A stretch of 10,521 bases of DNA from Gemmatimonadota bacterium (lineage in GTDB: Bacteria > Gemmatimonadota > Gemmatimonadetes > Gemmatimonadales > GWC2-71-9), in NCBI GenBank assembly GCA_003221985.1, contig QHUQ01000109.1, positions 1 through 10,521 of the forward strand, read 5' to 3'. Below, piece by piece: positions 1 through 7,143 of this stretch. Below the pieces are notes generated by a model. It was not told the origin of the DNA. It saw only the letters and a program-made list of their open reading frames with translations, and ran no database searches. Position numbers and translations under genes: made by a program. How positions within the stretch are numbered: the stretch's first letter is position 1; every line of letters begins with the position of its first letter.

Positions 1-52
1 CAGCGGGCAGAAGCAGAACGAGAAAGTCAGGTTCGATCCAGCCAAGAACGGG

Positions 53-916
53 ATGCCCACGCACGACGCACCACGCACAACGCACGTCGACGTCGTCGCC
101 CATCGGGTCCCAGACGGAGACCCGCTCGCCATCGATCCCGAGCTCACCCGGCGGTGGTTGGTGAGTTTTTTGAAGGACGAGGTCGTACGCCGGCGAGGTT
201 TCCAGAAGGGCATCGTCGGCCTGTCGGGCGGGGTGGATTCCGCGCTCACGGCGTTCCTGGCCGCGGAGGCGCTCGGCAAAGAGAACGTGATCGGCGTGCG
301 CCTGCCCTATCGCACGTCCAGCCCCGAGAGCCTCGCGCACGCGCAGCTGGTCATCGACAAGCTGGGCATCCCCGCGCTCACGATCGACATCTCCGACGCC
401 GTCGATGGCTACCTGAGGCAGGTCGGCGACGCCGATCCCCACCGGCTCGGCAACGTGATGGCGCGCGAGCGGATGATCGTGCTGTTCGATCTTTCGGCCA
501 AGCACAAGGCGCTGCCGCTCGGCACGAGCAACAAATCGGAACGGCTGCTCGGCTACTTCACCTGGCACGGCGACGATGCGCCTCCTGTGAACCCGCTGGG
601 CGATCTGTTCAAGACCCAGGTCTGGGCGCTCGCGCGGCATGTCGGAGTACCTGAGGAGATCGTCGGCAAACCGGCGACCGCCGACCTGATCAAGGGGCAG
701 ACGGACGAAGGAGACTTGGGGGTGTCTTATCTGAAGGCGGATCGGATCCTATTCCACTTGATCAGAGGAGAGGAGCCGAAGGGCTTTATTAAGGAAGAGG
801 TGGAGATCGTGCGGAAGCGTCTCGATTCGACGCACTGGAAGCGCAGGCTCCCCACCGTCGCCGTGCTGTCCCAGACCGCCATCGGCGAGTTCTACCTCAG
901 GCCGGTGGATTACTGA
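53..916 (+). CDS. nadE: NH3-dependent NAD+ synthetase
   Basis: This enzyme makes NAD+ from nicotinate adenine dinucleotide, ATP and ammonia in the cytoplasm, the last step of NAD synthesis. The protein has 287 residues. The PP-loop motif SGGVDS lies at residues 58-63. Further downstream are GTSNKSE, GYFTWHGDD, NPLGDLFKTQV, the segment around TADLIKGQTDEGDLG, and a C-terminal HWKRRLP close to the family's usual HKR-P. There is no glutaminase (nitrilase) domain, so it is the ammonia-using form, and the length suits that form. The ATG at 53 has only a weak upstream purine run, and the reading frame stays open to base 2 of the window, so a start further upstream cannot be excluded. The stop overlaps the next start as TGATG. 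Function is confident; the start is less so. Confidence 0.93.
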   Translation: MPTHDAPRTTHVDVVAHRVPDGDPLAIDPELTRRWLVSFLKDEVVRRRGFQKGIVGLSGGVDSALTAFLAAEALGKENVIGVRLPYRTSSPESLAHAQLVIDKLGIPALTIDISDAVDGYLRQVGDADPHRLGNVMARERMIVLFDLSAKHKALPLGTSNKSERLLGYFTWHGDDAPPVNPLGDLFKTQVWALARHVGVPEEIVGKPATADLIKGQTDEGDLGVSYLKADRILFHLIRGEEPKGFIKEEVEIVRKRLDSTHWKRRLPTVAVLSQTAIGEFYLRPVDY

Positions 917-1416
917 TGGCCAAGGGCTCCCCCCCCGGCCGTCATCCCCGTGAATCGGAATCCGTCCTCACCGAGCTGATGATGCCGCATCACGCGAACA
1001 TCATGGGCAATGTGTTCGGCGGCCACATCCTCGCGCTCGTCGATCGCGTCGCCGCGGTCGCCGCCATTCGCCACGCGCACCGCGAATGCGTCACGGTGTC
1101 GGTGGACAAGGTCGATTTTCGCGAGCCGATTCACGTCGGTGAGCTGGTGACCGCGATGGCGCGCGTGAACTTCGCGGGCCGGACGTCGATGGAAGTCGGC
1201 GTGAAGGTGCTCGCGGAAAACGTGTTGACGGGTGACCGCCGCCACACCAACTCCTGTTACGTCACGTACGTCGCGCTCGACGAGAACGGCCGTCCCACCG
1301 AAGTTGCGCCGATCGTGCCCGAGACTCCGGACGAGAAGCGGCGCTACGACCGGGCCGCGAAGCGGCGCGCCAAGCGGGTGATGGAACGCCGCTACGATCA
1401 AGGCCGGGGTGAGTAA
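916..1416 (+). CDS. Hotdog-fold acyl-CoA thioesterase (YciA/BFIT type)
   Basis: This is predicted to hydrolyse acyl-CoA to free fatty acid and CoA in the cytoplasm. The 166-residue protein carries the family's N-terminal pattern, with MMPHHANIMGNVFGGHIL at residues 22-39. There the GG pair begins the central hotdog helix, and Asn32 takes the place of the Asp or Asn used in catalysis by relatives. Later parts fit the single hotdog domain: VDKVDFREPIHVGEL, then a strand with a conserved Asn-Ser-Cys, then YVTYVALDENGRP. The last 30 residues form a basic, Arg/Lys-rich tail of unknown use. Single-domain length is normal for bacterial members. Chain-length preference cannot be read from the sequence. 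It follows nadE with a 1-base overlap and runs 8 bases into the next gene. Confidence 0.88.
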   Translation: MAKGSPPGRHPRESESVLTELMMPHHANIMGNVFGGHILALVDRVAAVAAIRHAHRECVTVSVDKVDFREPIHVGELVTAMARVNFAGRTSMEVGVKVLAENVLTGDRRHTNSCYVTYVALDENGRPTEVAPIVPETPDEKRRYDRAAKRRAKRVMERRYDQGRGE

Positions 1417-2269
1417 GGTCGTTTTGGTGTTGTCGGGAGGAGGAGCGAAGGCGCTTGCGCATGCGGGCGCCTTCCGAGCCCTGGAACAGGCCAACCTCGT
1501 TCCCAGCCATATCGTCGCAACGTCGATGGGCGCCGTCGTGGGCGCCGCCCTCGCCGCGGGGATACCGTTCGACCAGATCCGGCGCCGGGCCATGGGTATC
1601 AGGCGCAAGGACGTCGCGCCGTTCGATCCGCTGGTGCTCGTCATGGGTCTGTTCGCGCGCAGCCTCTTTCCGGCTGCCGCGCTGCGCCGCGCCATTGCCC
1701 GCCTCGTGCCCAAAACACACTTCGAGTACCTGAAGATTCCGCTCACGGTCACCGCCACCGATCTCGATAGCGGCGAGCTGCTGTTGCTGGGCGGACCGGA
1801 GCGCCGCGACATCGAGCTGGCCGATGCGCTCTACGCCTCGTGCGCGCTGCCGCTCTATTTTCCGCCGCTGGAAGTGGACGGCCGGCGGCTGGGCGACGGA
1901 GGCCTGCGTGCCGTGTTGCCGCTCGGTCCCGCGCGTGAGGTCGTCACGGACGCCGATCTGTTCGTCGCGGTGCACGTCGGGCCGGGCTTCGATGAGCGAG
2001 GGCCCATGACCAATGGCGATGAACCGCAGCCGTCCTCCCCCGACGCGCCGCTACCCGCGCGCATTCCGCGAGTCGTGCGAACGCACGGCGAGGCGATCCG
2101 CATCATGATGGCGGAGCAGGCGGAGCGGTCGCTGGCGGATTGGCCCAAAGACGCGCCGAGGCTCGTGTACGTGCGGCCGGTCGCCGAGCGCGAGGCGACG
2201 TTCGCCGTCGAACGCGTTCAGGAGTACGTCGAGATGGGTTACCAGGCGACCAAAAAGGCTTTAGGATAG
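1409..2269 (+). CDS. Patatin-like phospholipase (RssA-type)
   Basis: This is a predicted serine acyl hydrolase of the patatin family, which cleaves acyl esters of phospholipids or lysophospholipids with a Ser-Asp dyad. The 286-residue protein has an oxyanion-hole loop SGGGAKALAHAG at residues 9-20, a nucleophile elbow ATSMG with Ser39, and a catalytic Asp in GDGG (Asp163). The elbow begins with Ala where GxSxG has Gly. There is no signal peptide and no extra domain, so it resembles short RssA/YchK-like proteins rather than secreted toxins. The GTG start at 1409 lies inside the end of the thioesterase gene, with AAGG at 1399-1402 as a plausible ribosome site. The pairing with a thioesterase suggests lipid turnover. 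The substrate is unknown. Confidence 0.88.
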   Translation: MSKVVLVLSGGGAKALAHAGAFRALEQANLVPSHIVATSMGAVVGAALAAGIPFDQIRRRAMGIRRKDVAPFDPLVLVMGLFARSLFPAAALRRAIARLVPKTHFEYLKIPLTVTATDLDSGELLLLGGPERRDIELADALYASCALPLYFPPLEVDGRRLGDGGLRAVLPLGPAREVVTDADLFVAVHVGPGFDERGPMTNGDEPQPSSPDAPLPARIPRVVRTHGEAIRIMMAEQAERSLADWPKDAPRLVYVRPVAEREATFAVERVQEYVEMGYQATKKALG

Positions 2270-2273
2270 GCCA

Positions 2274-2675
2274 ATGCGCGCTTCGGAAGTGATGATTGCG
2301 GATCCGGTGATCGCTGCGGCGGGCGCGACGTCCTCCGAGGTCGCTGCACTCATGCGGCTCAAGAACATCTCAGTCGTTCCCGTCGTGGATAATCCTAAGG
2401 ACCGTCATTATCTCGGAACGATCTCAGATCGTGATATAGTGGCACGGTGCGTGGGAGCCGGCCATGACCCGACGGACTGCTCGGCGGCCGACCATGCGCG
2501 CACCGACACCCCAATCGTGAAGCCCGACACCGAGCTCAAGGGATTCAAGATCGCAAAACAGATAGATCCCACCGATCACCACGTGCGCTCGACGATTGTG
2601 GTACTGAACGGCGACAAGACAGTGGTTGGGTTCATTCCGCACCCCGAGGAGGTCGCGGGTGTCGTCGTCGTCTAG
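2274..2675 (+). CDS. CBS-domain protein
   Basis: This small stand-alone protein of 133 residues has a CBS pair (Bateman module), which usually binds adenine nucleotides and acts as a sensor. The first repeat is clear: an ASEVMIADPVIA opening, a helix with ALMRLKNISVVPVVD, and the hallmark GTISDRDIVAR near residues 48-58. The second repeat (about residues 78-127) is weaker but keeps the TPIVKPDTEL and TVVGFI elements. There is no attached enzyme or transporter domain, so its partner is unknown. The ATG at 2274 has AGGA at 2263-2266, seven bases upstream and overlapping the patatin stop. Its DNA is less GC-rich than that of its neighbours. Its stop lies within the next gene. Confidence 0.85.
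   Translation: MRASEVMIADPVIAAAGATSSEVAALMRLKNISVVPVVDNPKDRHYLGTISDRDIVARCVGAGHDPTDCSAADHARTDTPIVKPDTELKGFKIAKQIDPTDHHVRSTIVVLNGDKTVVGFIPHPEEVAGVVVV
2646..2652 (+). promoter_or_regulatory. Ribosome binding site setting the DUF2203 start
   Basis: GAGGAGG lies six bases before a GTG at 2659, inside the 3' end of the CBS gene. It is the strongest Shine-Dalgarno match in region A. It favours the GTG at 2659 over the upstream in-frame ATG at 2626. Confidence 0.7.
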
Positions 2676-3087
2676 GGCTCACAAGTTCTTCACGCTCGCC
2701 GAAGCCAACCGGACTCTGCCTCTCGTCCGCCGTGTCGTCCAGGACATCATGGCCGCCCATCCCGAGTGGAAGGATCTCGTCTCCCGCTACGAGCTCGTTG
2801 CCTCCCGGGCCCGCCCGGATTGGGGCCAATCGAAAGAGCAGCTCGACCTCAAGTCGCAGATCGACGCGGTTGCGGGGAAGATCAACGATTACCTGCGGGA
2901 GCTGGAGGAGATCGGCTGTGAATTCAAGGATTTCGAGAAGGGGCTGGTGGATTTCCATGGCCGCCTCGAGGGGCGCGAGATCCTGTGGTGCTGGAAGTCG
3001 GGTGAAGACCGCATCGCCCACTGGCACGAGCTGGAGGCGGGATATGCGGGCCGCCAACCGCTCCCCGAAGTGCTGAGCCGCACATGA
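2659..3087 (+). CDS. DUF2203 family protein
   Basis: This protein has about 142 residues and belongs to the uncharacterised DUF2203 family. Its function is not known. From the chosen GTG start it reads a short Ser run and then KFFTLAEANRTLPLVRRVV, which is where family members normally begin. The other hallmark is at the C-terminus: GCEFKDFEKGLVDF, then LWCWKSGEDRIAHWHELEAG and a terminal GR-LP. An acidic, helical middle part suggests coiled or helical packing. A longer reading from the ATG at 2626 would add 11 Arg/Ser-rich residues that look like out-of-frame CBS sequence, and it lacks a ribosome site. The gene overlaps the CBS gene by 17 bases and the next gene by 4. Family call is confident; the role is open. 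Confidence 0.85.
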   Translation: MSSSSRAHKFFTLAEANRTLPLVRRVVQDIMAAHPEWKDLVSRYELVASRARPDWGQSKEQLDLKSQIDAVAGKINDYLRELEEIGCEFKDFEKGLVDFHGRLEGREILWCWKSGEDRIAHWHELEAGYAGRQPLPEVLSRT

Positions 3088-3536
3088 AGGGCTTCTGGCT
3101 GTTCGTTCACATGATCGGCTTCGTCGCCTGGCTCGGCGGCGGGCTCGCCGTGATGCTCAGCGGCATCACGGCCAAGTATTTTCCACCCGACCACCGGCTG
3201 GCCGTGTACCGCGTGATGAGCGTGCTGTCGCGCAATCTGATCGGCCCCGGCGCGGTCCTGGTCGTGGTGAGCGGGTTCGTCCTGTCCGTCCCCTTCTTCA
3301 AGAGCGCTACGGTTCCCACCTGGCTGCTGGCGATGCAGGCGCTGGGCTTGCTCGGGGCCATCGTGGTCATCGGGGTCGTGACACCCACGGCGGCGCGGCT
3401 GGGCCGGCTGGAGCTGGACCCGCGCGGAGAGCTGCCCGAAAGCTTCGCCGGGCTGCGCCGCCGCCAGGCCATTTTCGCCACGCTAGCAGGCATTTTCGCC
3501 CTCCTCGCCCTCATTTCAGGAACGATCTTCCGGTAG
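3084..3536 (+). CDS. Four-helix integral membrane protein (CopD/DUF2269-like)
   Basis: This 150-residue inner-membrane protein has four predicted transmembrane segments, at about residues 4-26, 48-66, 72-95 and 128-148. The first helix carries FVHMIGFVAWLGGG, with a His and a Gly-rich face, a pattern shared by DUF2269, CopD-like and related small membrane proteins in which the His may bind metal or haem. A basic loop with RLGRLELDPRGE separates helices 3 and 4. No catalytic residues are recognisable. The ATG overlaps the DUF2203 stop as ATGA, so the two are probably translated together. It is the last gene before the 76-base gap. The family placement is by overall pattern and is only moderately sure. 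Confidence 0.7.
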   Translation: MKGFWLFVHMIGFVAWLGGGLAVMLSGITAKYFPPDHRLAVYRVMSVLSRNLIGPGAVLVVVSGFVLSVPFFKSATVPTWLLAMQALGLLGAIVVIGVVTPTAARLGRLELDPRGELPESFAGLRRRQAIFATLAGIFALLALISGTIFR

Positions 3537-3612
3537 ACCTGTCGACAAGGCAGACCTGCTGCGTCTGCTGCGTCTGTTTCAGTGTGACCATCGCTGCGCT
3601 CCCCGGGTCGTT
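3537..3612 (+). other. Intergenic gap between the two gene runs
   Basis: These 76 bases are the only sizeable non-coding space in the window. They contain a short CTG-rich repeat and a weak 6-bp hairpin (3550-3555 with 3563-3568, loop of 7) with no good U-tract, so a terminator is not well supported. I see no convincing -35/-10 pair. The frame of the next gene stays open through the whole gap. Confidence 0.5.
3556..3576 (+). repeat. Short tandem repeat, 9-bp unit
   Basis: CTGCTGCGT occurs twice in direct succession (3556-3564 and 3565-3573), followed by a partial CTG. The repeat is small and could be chance in GC-rich DNA. Confidence 0.6.
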
Positions 3613-4296
3613 GTGGGAGTGCGAGGCTTGGTTCTGTTCGACTTCGGCGGAACGCTGGACGCGGACGGCTCCCGCTGGAGCGTCCGTTTTCATTCCGCAT
3701 ACCGTGCGGCAGGGGGCAAGCAGACATTCGCGGCGTTCGACAGAGCGTTTCGCGAATCGGACCGGGCCCTCGAGCGGCTCTCGGGGATAGAGAGGCTGGG
3801 ATTCCGCGCGATGGTTGACGCTCAAACCGCATTGTTGCTACCGCGTCTTCCCGACGGCGCGGGCCTTTCGAAGCGAGCCATCGCGGACCAATTCCACGCG
3901 TCGACCTGCGCGGTCGTGCATCGCAACGAAGCGCTGCTCGCCCGGTTGTCCCAATCCTATCACCTGGGCGTCGTCTCGAACTTCACCGGCAACCTCGAGC
4001 TCTGCCTGCACGAGCTCGGCGTGATGCGGTACTTCACCGTCGTCGCCGATTCCGGCCGCGTCGGCATCACGAAGCCGGACCTGCGGCTCTTCAAGCACGC
4101 GCTCGACTGGCCGGGTGTCGCGGCGACACCGGGTTGGATGGTGGGCGACAACTTCGAATCGGACATCAGGCCGGCCGCCGCACTCGGCCTGTCGACCGCA
4201 TGGCTCGCCCCGCCGACCGAGAGATCCCCCGAAAGCGGCCTGCCGACGGTTCGCCTGGCGACGCTGCCGGACCTCACCAAAGTGCTCGGTCTGTGA
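3613..4296 (+). CDS. HAD-superfamily hydrolase
   Basis: This is a predicted haloacid-dehalogenase-fold enzyme of 227 residues. Motif I is DFGGTLD with nucleophile Asp10, motif II is Ser122 in VVSNFTG, motif III is Lys154 in ITKPD, and motif IV is GDNFESD with Asp179 and Asp184. A helical cap lies between motifs I and II (about residues 20-95), as in subclass I phosphatases. The second motif I acid, normally Asp two residues after the nucleophile and used as acid/base, is Gly12. That variant occurs in other HAD proteins but leaves the reaction open. The start is GTG 3613 or GTG 3619; neither has a strong ribosome site. It is the first gene of region B and overlaps the nucleotidyltransferase by 1 base, which suggests a phosphatase role on a phosphorylated intermediate. 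Confidence 0.85.
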   Translation: MGVRGLVLFDFGGTLDADGSRWSVRFHSAYRAAGGKQTFAAFDRAFRESDRALERLSGIERLGFRAMVDAQTALLLPRLPDGAGLSKRAIADQFHASTCAVVHRNEALLARLSQSYHLGVVSNFTGNLELCLHELGVMRYFTVVADSGRVGITKPDLRLFKHALDWPGVAATPGWMVGDNFESDIRPAAALGLSTAWLAPPTERSPESGLPTVRLATLPDLTKVLGL

Positions 4297-4985
4297 TGCA
4301 AGGCCTGATTCTCGCGGGGGGACGCGGCTCTCGTCTGGCGGCGGACGGTGTCGACACTCCGAAGGCGCTCGTCGAAGTCGCCGGGCGGCCGCAGATCGTG
4401 AATCTGATTGAGTCCTTCAAAGAGCTCGGCTGCGCGACGATCACCTGCATGGTCCGCGACGGAATCCGGGTCCACGTGTCGCCCCCCGCCGTGGTGCAGA
4501 CGTGCCGCACGCCGTCGTCGTTGCACACGCTGGTCGCCGGCCTCGCCATCGCGCCGCCGGGTTCGGTGTTCTGCGCGATGGTGGATACGGTGATGCCCGC
4601 CGCCGACTGGCGCCGCGTGCATCAAGGAGTGATCGAGCGGCTCGCGGCCGGAGCACTTGCCGTCCTCGCCGTCACGCCGTTCGTGGACGACGAATTACCG
4701 CTCTACGTCACGCGCAATAGCGCTGGTTTGGCCACCGGCATCTTCGACACACCGCCTCCGGGTCCACTGCTCGTCACGGGCGGCGTCTACGGTCTGAGCC
4801 CGCAAGCTCGACGCCTCGCTGCGGTCGCCGTCGCGTCGCTGCATCGCATGCGTGCATTCCTGCGGCTGCTCGTCGAGCTGCGCGTCCCCGTCGCGACCGT
4901 CGAAGTGCCGCGCATCATCGATCTCGACCACAAGCGCGATCTCGATGCCGCGGAACGCTGGCTTACGGCGGGCGTGGATCCATGA
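4296..4985 (+). CDS. Sugar/alcohol-phosphate nucleotidyltransferase
   Basis: This is a predicted GT-A-like nucleotidyltransferase that couples an NTP to a phosphorylated sugar or alcohol and releases pyrophosphate. The 229-residue protein starts directly with the signature ILAGGRGSRL and TPKALVEVAGRPQI (Lys23). Next come SSLHTLVAGLA, a metal-binding Asp97 in AMVDTVMP, and a C-terminal PRIIDLDHKRDL close to the family's DxD/PEDL ending. I chose the ATG at 4296 because the signature begins there and the HAD stop overlaps it (TGATG). A longer in-frame reading would add Arg-rich sequence that lies over the HAD gene. The length and the SSLHTL element resemble small cytidylyltransferases such as phosphocholine or inositol-phosphate types. 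The two CDP-alcohol transferases nearby make CTP the likely nucleotide, but that is inferred from context. Confidence 0.86.
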   Translation: MQGLILAGGRGSRLAADGVDTPKALVEVAGRPQIVNLIESFKELGCATITCMVRDGIRVHVSPPAVVQTCRTPSSLHTLVAGLAIAPPGSVFCAMVDTVMPAADWRRVHQGVIERLAAGALAVLAVTPFVDDELPLYVTRNSAGLATGIFDTPPPGPLLVTGGVYGLSPQARRLAAVAVASLHRMRAFLRLLVELRVPVATVEVPRIIDLDHKRDLDAAERWLTAGVDP

Positions 4986-5827
4986 AACGCCTGGTCGCGC
5001 TGTACCGCAGCCCGACGTATTCGCCGGAAGTGCATCGCGGCAACGACACGGCGATTCTCGATGCGACGGTCGCAGGACTCGAGGGACGCGGCTGGCACGT
5101 GTCACGCAGCTCTGAAGGCGACGTCGCCGCGGGCCGGCTGCCGCCGGCCGACCTGTACGTGAACATGTGCCAGGGACCCGCCGCGTCGGAGCGTTTGCTC
5201 ACGCTCGTTCCCAGGGAGGCGCTGGCGGTCAACCCGCCGGAGAGCGTCCTCAATTGTCATCGCCATCGCCTGGTGGTGCGGATGGCGGCGGCGGGGCTGC
5301 CGTTTCCGCGCACGCTGATCGTGCCGACCGACGAGCCTCAGGCCGCGATGCCGCTCGTCCACCAGCTCAACGGGGACGGGCGGCCCGTATGGGTGAAGCG
5401 CGGTGATGTGCACGCCGAAACGAGCGCCGACGTGGTTGCGGCCAGGGAAGCGGGCGTGCAAGACGCGATCGCCGCGTTCGCGCGCCGCGGCGTGGCGCGC
5501 GTCGCGCTGCAGGCGCATGTCGGCGGCCCGATCGTGAAGTTCTACGCCGTCGCCGACGGCCGGTTCTTCTTCTGGTACGCCGCCGACGCGATCCCCCGGC
5601 CCCGCCCGATCGAGATCTCTGAAGATCGCTTGCGCGAGCTGGTGTTTTCGGCGGCGCGCGCCGTGGGACTCGAAGTGTTCGGCGGCGACGTCGCATTCCC
5701 GCAGCCCGATGCACCGGTGCTGATCGACCTCAACGACTGGCCGAGCTTCGCTCCGGTGCGGGTGGAAGCCGCGGCGGCGATCGCCGGCTACATCGATGAC
5801 AAAGCCTCCAACGGACACCAGGGATGA
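4982..5827 (+). CDS. ATP-grasp family ligase or kinase
   Basis: This is a predicted ATP-grasp enzyme of 281 residues. Such enzymes join a carboxylate to an amine or thiol through an acyl-phosphate, or in some branches phosphorylate an alcohol. Visible parts in order: an N-terminal Rossmann-like lobe (about 1-90), a short helix ending in AAAGLPFPRTLIVP, the ATP-binding Lys139 in VWVKRGDVH, a hinge strand RVALQAHVGGPIVKFY, and the metal-binding pair Asp236 (GGDVAF) and Asp249/Asn251 in LIDLNDWPSF. The last element uses Asp-x-Asn where D-Ala ligase and RimK types have Glu-x-Asn. The protein is short but seems complete. It overlaps both neighbours by 4 bases (ATGA), so it belongs to the cluster. 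The substrate cannot be deduced. Ligation of an amino acid and phosphorylation both remain possible. Confidence 0.78.
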   Translation: MKRLVALYRSPTYSPEVHRGNDTAILDATVAGLEGRGWHVSRSSEGDVAAGRLPPADLYVNMCQGPAASERLLTLVPREALAVNPPESVLNCHRHRLVVRMAAAGLPFPRTLIVPTDEPQAAMPLVHQLNGDGRPVWVKRGDVHAETSADVVAAREAGVQDAIAAFARRGVARVALQAHVGGPIVKFYAVADGRFFFWYAADAIPRPRPIEISEDRLRELVFSAARAVGLEVFGGDVAFPQPDAPVLIDLNDWPSFAPVRVEAAAAIAGYIDDKASNGHQG

Positions 5828-7143
5828 TCGATCTCGCTACACAATCGCAATCGCGGCGCGTCTTCGACCTCGAGGCGCAGTACCTGGCGCCGGGCACGCA
5901 GAGTGTCGCGCTTTTCAGCAAGCTGTGCATGGACCGCGGCGAAGGCGCGATCCTGTGGGACGTCGACGGCAATCGCTATGTCGATCTGCTCGCCGGCGTC
6001 GGCGTCGCGAGCCTCGGCTACGCGCATCCCCGCTACGTCGCCGAGATGACGAAACAGCTCGAACGGGTGCACGTCGGCAGCTTCACGTCGGAGCATCGCG
6101 CCGCTCTCGTCAAGCTGATTGCCGGGATCGCGCCCGGCGACCTCAACCGCACCCAGCTCTATTCGAGCGGCGCGGAAGCGGTCGAAGCCGCCGTGCGGCT
6201 CGCGAGAGCGGCCACCGGCCGGCACGAGATCATGGGGTTCTGGGGCGGCTTTCACGGCAAGACGGGCGGCGTGCTGCCGCTCTTGTCGGGAAGCTTCAAG
6301 CACGGCTTGGGTCCGCTCGCGCCCGGAGCCTATTCGAGCCCCTACGCATCCTGCGCGCGCTGCGCATTCGGCAAGACGTTCCCGTCGTGCGCGTGGCATT
6401 GCGTGGACTTCTTGCGATCCAAGATCGCGCTCGAAACCACCAACGACATCGCCGCGATCATCGTGGAGCCGGTGCAGGGCACCGCCGGCAACGTCATCCC
6501 GCCACCCGGTTACCTGCGCGAGCTGCGCGCGCTCGCGACCGACATCGGCGCGCTGCTGATCTGCGACGAGATGATCACCGGCTTCGGACGCACGGGCAAA
6601 ATGTTCGCCGTCGAGCACGATGCCGTCGTGCCCGACGTCCTGCTCGTGGGCAAGGGCTTCGGCGGCGGATTCCCGGTGAGCGGCATCGTGATTCGCGAGC
6701 CGATCGCGTTCTCCAAGCCGTGGGCGAATCCGAGCGGCAGCTCGTCCAGCTACGGCGGCAACCCCCTCGCCGCCGCCGCCGCCCACATCACGATCCGCAC
6801 GATCGTGGACGACGACCTGGTCGAGCATAGCCGCCGCCTGGGTGCGACGCTGCTTGCCGAAATGCAATCGTGGGAAGACGAAATACCGATCGTCAGCGAC
6901 GTCCGCGGGCGCGGCCTCATGCTGGGCATGGACCTCGTCGTCCCCGGCACGCGCCGGCTGCTCGACAAAAAGATCACGCGCTGGATCTTCGACACGCTGC
7001 TCGAGCGCGGCGTGATCGCGATGATCTACAATCCCGAAGTGCGCATCAACCCGCCGCTCGTCATCACGGAAGAACAGGCGCTGGAAGCCCTGGCGACCAT
7101 GAAGGCCGTGCTCGAGGAGGCCAGCGCCCGTGTACGCGAGTAA
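5824..7143 (+). CDS. Class III PLP-dependent aminotransferase
   Basis: This is a predicted aminotransferase of 439 residues, a normal length for the fold-type I class III group (GABA, ornithine and glutamate-semialdehyde type). It has DVDGNRYVDLLAGVGVASLG near 46-65, the phosphate-binding YSSGAEAVEAAVRLAR (113-128), Asp248 in CDEMITGFGRTG contacting the PLP ring nitrogen, and the Schiff-base Lys277 in VGKGFGGGFPVSG. A loop with four cysteines (Cys177, 180, 189, 193; CARC then SCAWHC) is present. To my knowledge similar Cys-rich loops occur in some class III members, so it may be a structural metal site. Glutamate or a similar amine is the probable donor, and an aldehyde or ketone the acceptor. 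It overlaps the ATP-grasp gene by 4 bases. The neighbouring oxidoreductase could supply its keto substrate. Confidence 0.9.
   Translation: MIDLATQSQSRRVFDLEAQYLAPGTQSVALFSKLCMDRGEGAILWDVDGNRYVDLLAGVGVASLGYAHPRYVAEMTKQLERVHVGSFTSEHRAALVKLIAGIAPGDLNRTQLYSSGAEAVEAAVRLARAATGRHEIMGFWGGFHGKTGGVLPLLSGSFKHGLGPLAPGAYSSPYASCARCAFGKTFPSCAWHCVDFLRSKIALETTNDIAAIIVEPVQGTAGNVIPPPGYLRELRALATDIGALLICDEMITGFGRTGKMFAVEHDAVVPDVLLVGKGFGGGFPVSGIVIREPIAFSKPWANPSGSSSSYGGNPLAAAAAHITIRTIVDDDLVEHSRRLGATLLAEMQSWEDEIPIVSDVRGRGLMLGMDLVVPGTRRLLDKKITRWIFDTLLERGVIAMIYNPEVRINPPLVITEEQALEALATMKAVLEEASARVRE
7114..7120 (+). promoter_or_regulatory. Ribosome binding site for the CDP-alcohol transferase
   Basis: GAGGAGG lies nine bases before the GTG at 7130, within the aminotransferase 3' end. 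It supports that GTG as the start of the following, broken gene. Confidence 0.6.

Noticed and set aside
910..1975. Long reverse-strand open frames over the thioesterase and patatin genes
   Set aside because: They mirror clear forward genes with full family motifs. Their translations are rich in Arg, His and Ala and show no domain, as expected of antisense frames in GC-rich DNA.
2418..2432. Perfect inverted repeat ACGATCT-C-AGATCGT as an operator
   Set aside because: It lies inside the CBS gene and encodes the conserved TISDR part of the CBS motif, so coding constraint explains it.
3550..3568. Hairpin as a rho-independent terminator
   Set aside because: The stem is 6 bp with a 7-base loop and no U-run follows, so it is too weak to call.
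4134..4295. Upstream extension of the nucleotidyltransferase
   Set aside because: The added 54 residues are Arg/Pro-rich and lie over the HAD gene's motif IV region. The signature begins at the ATG at 4296, which overlaps the HAD stop.
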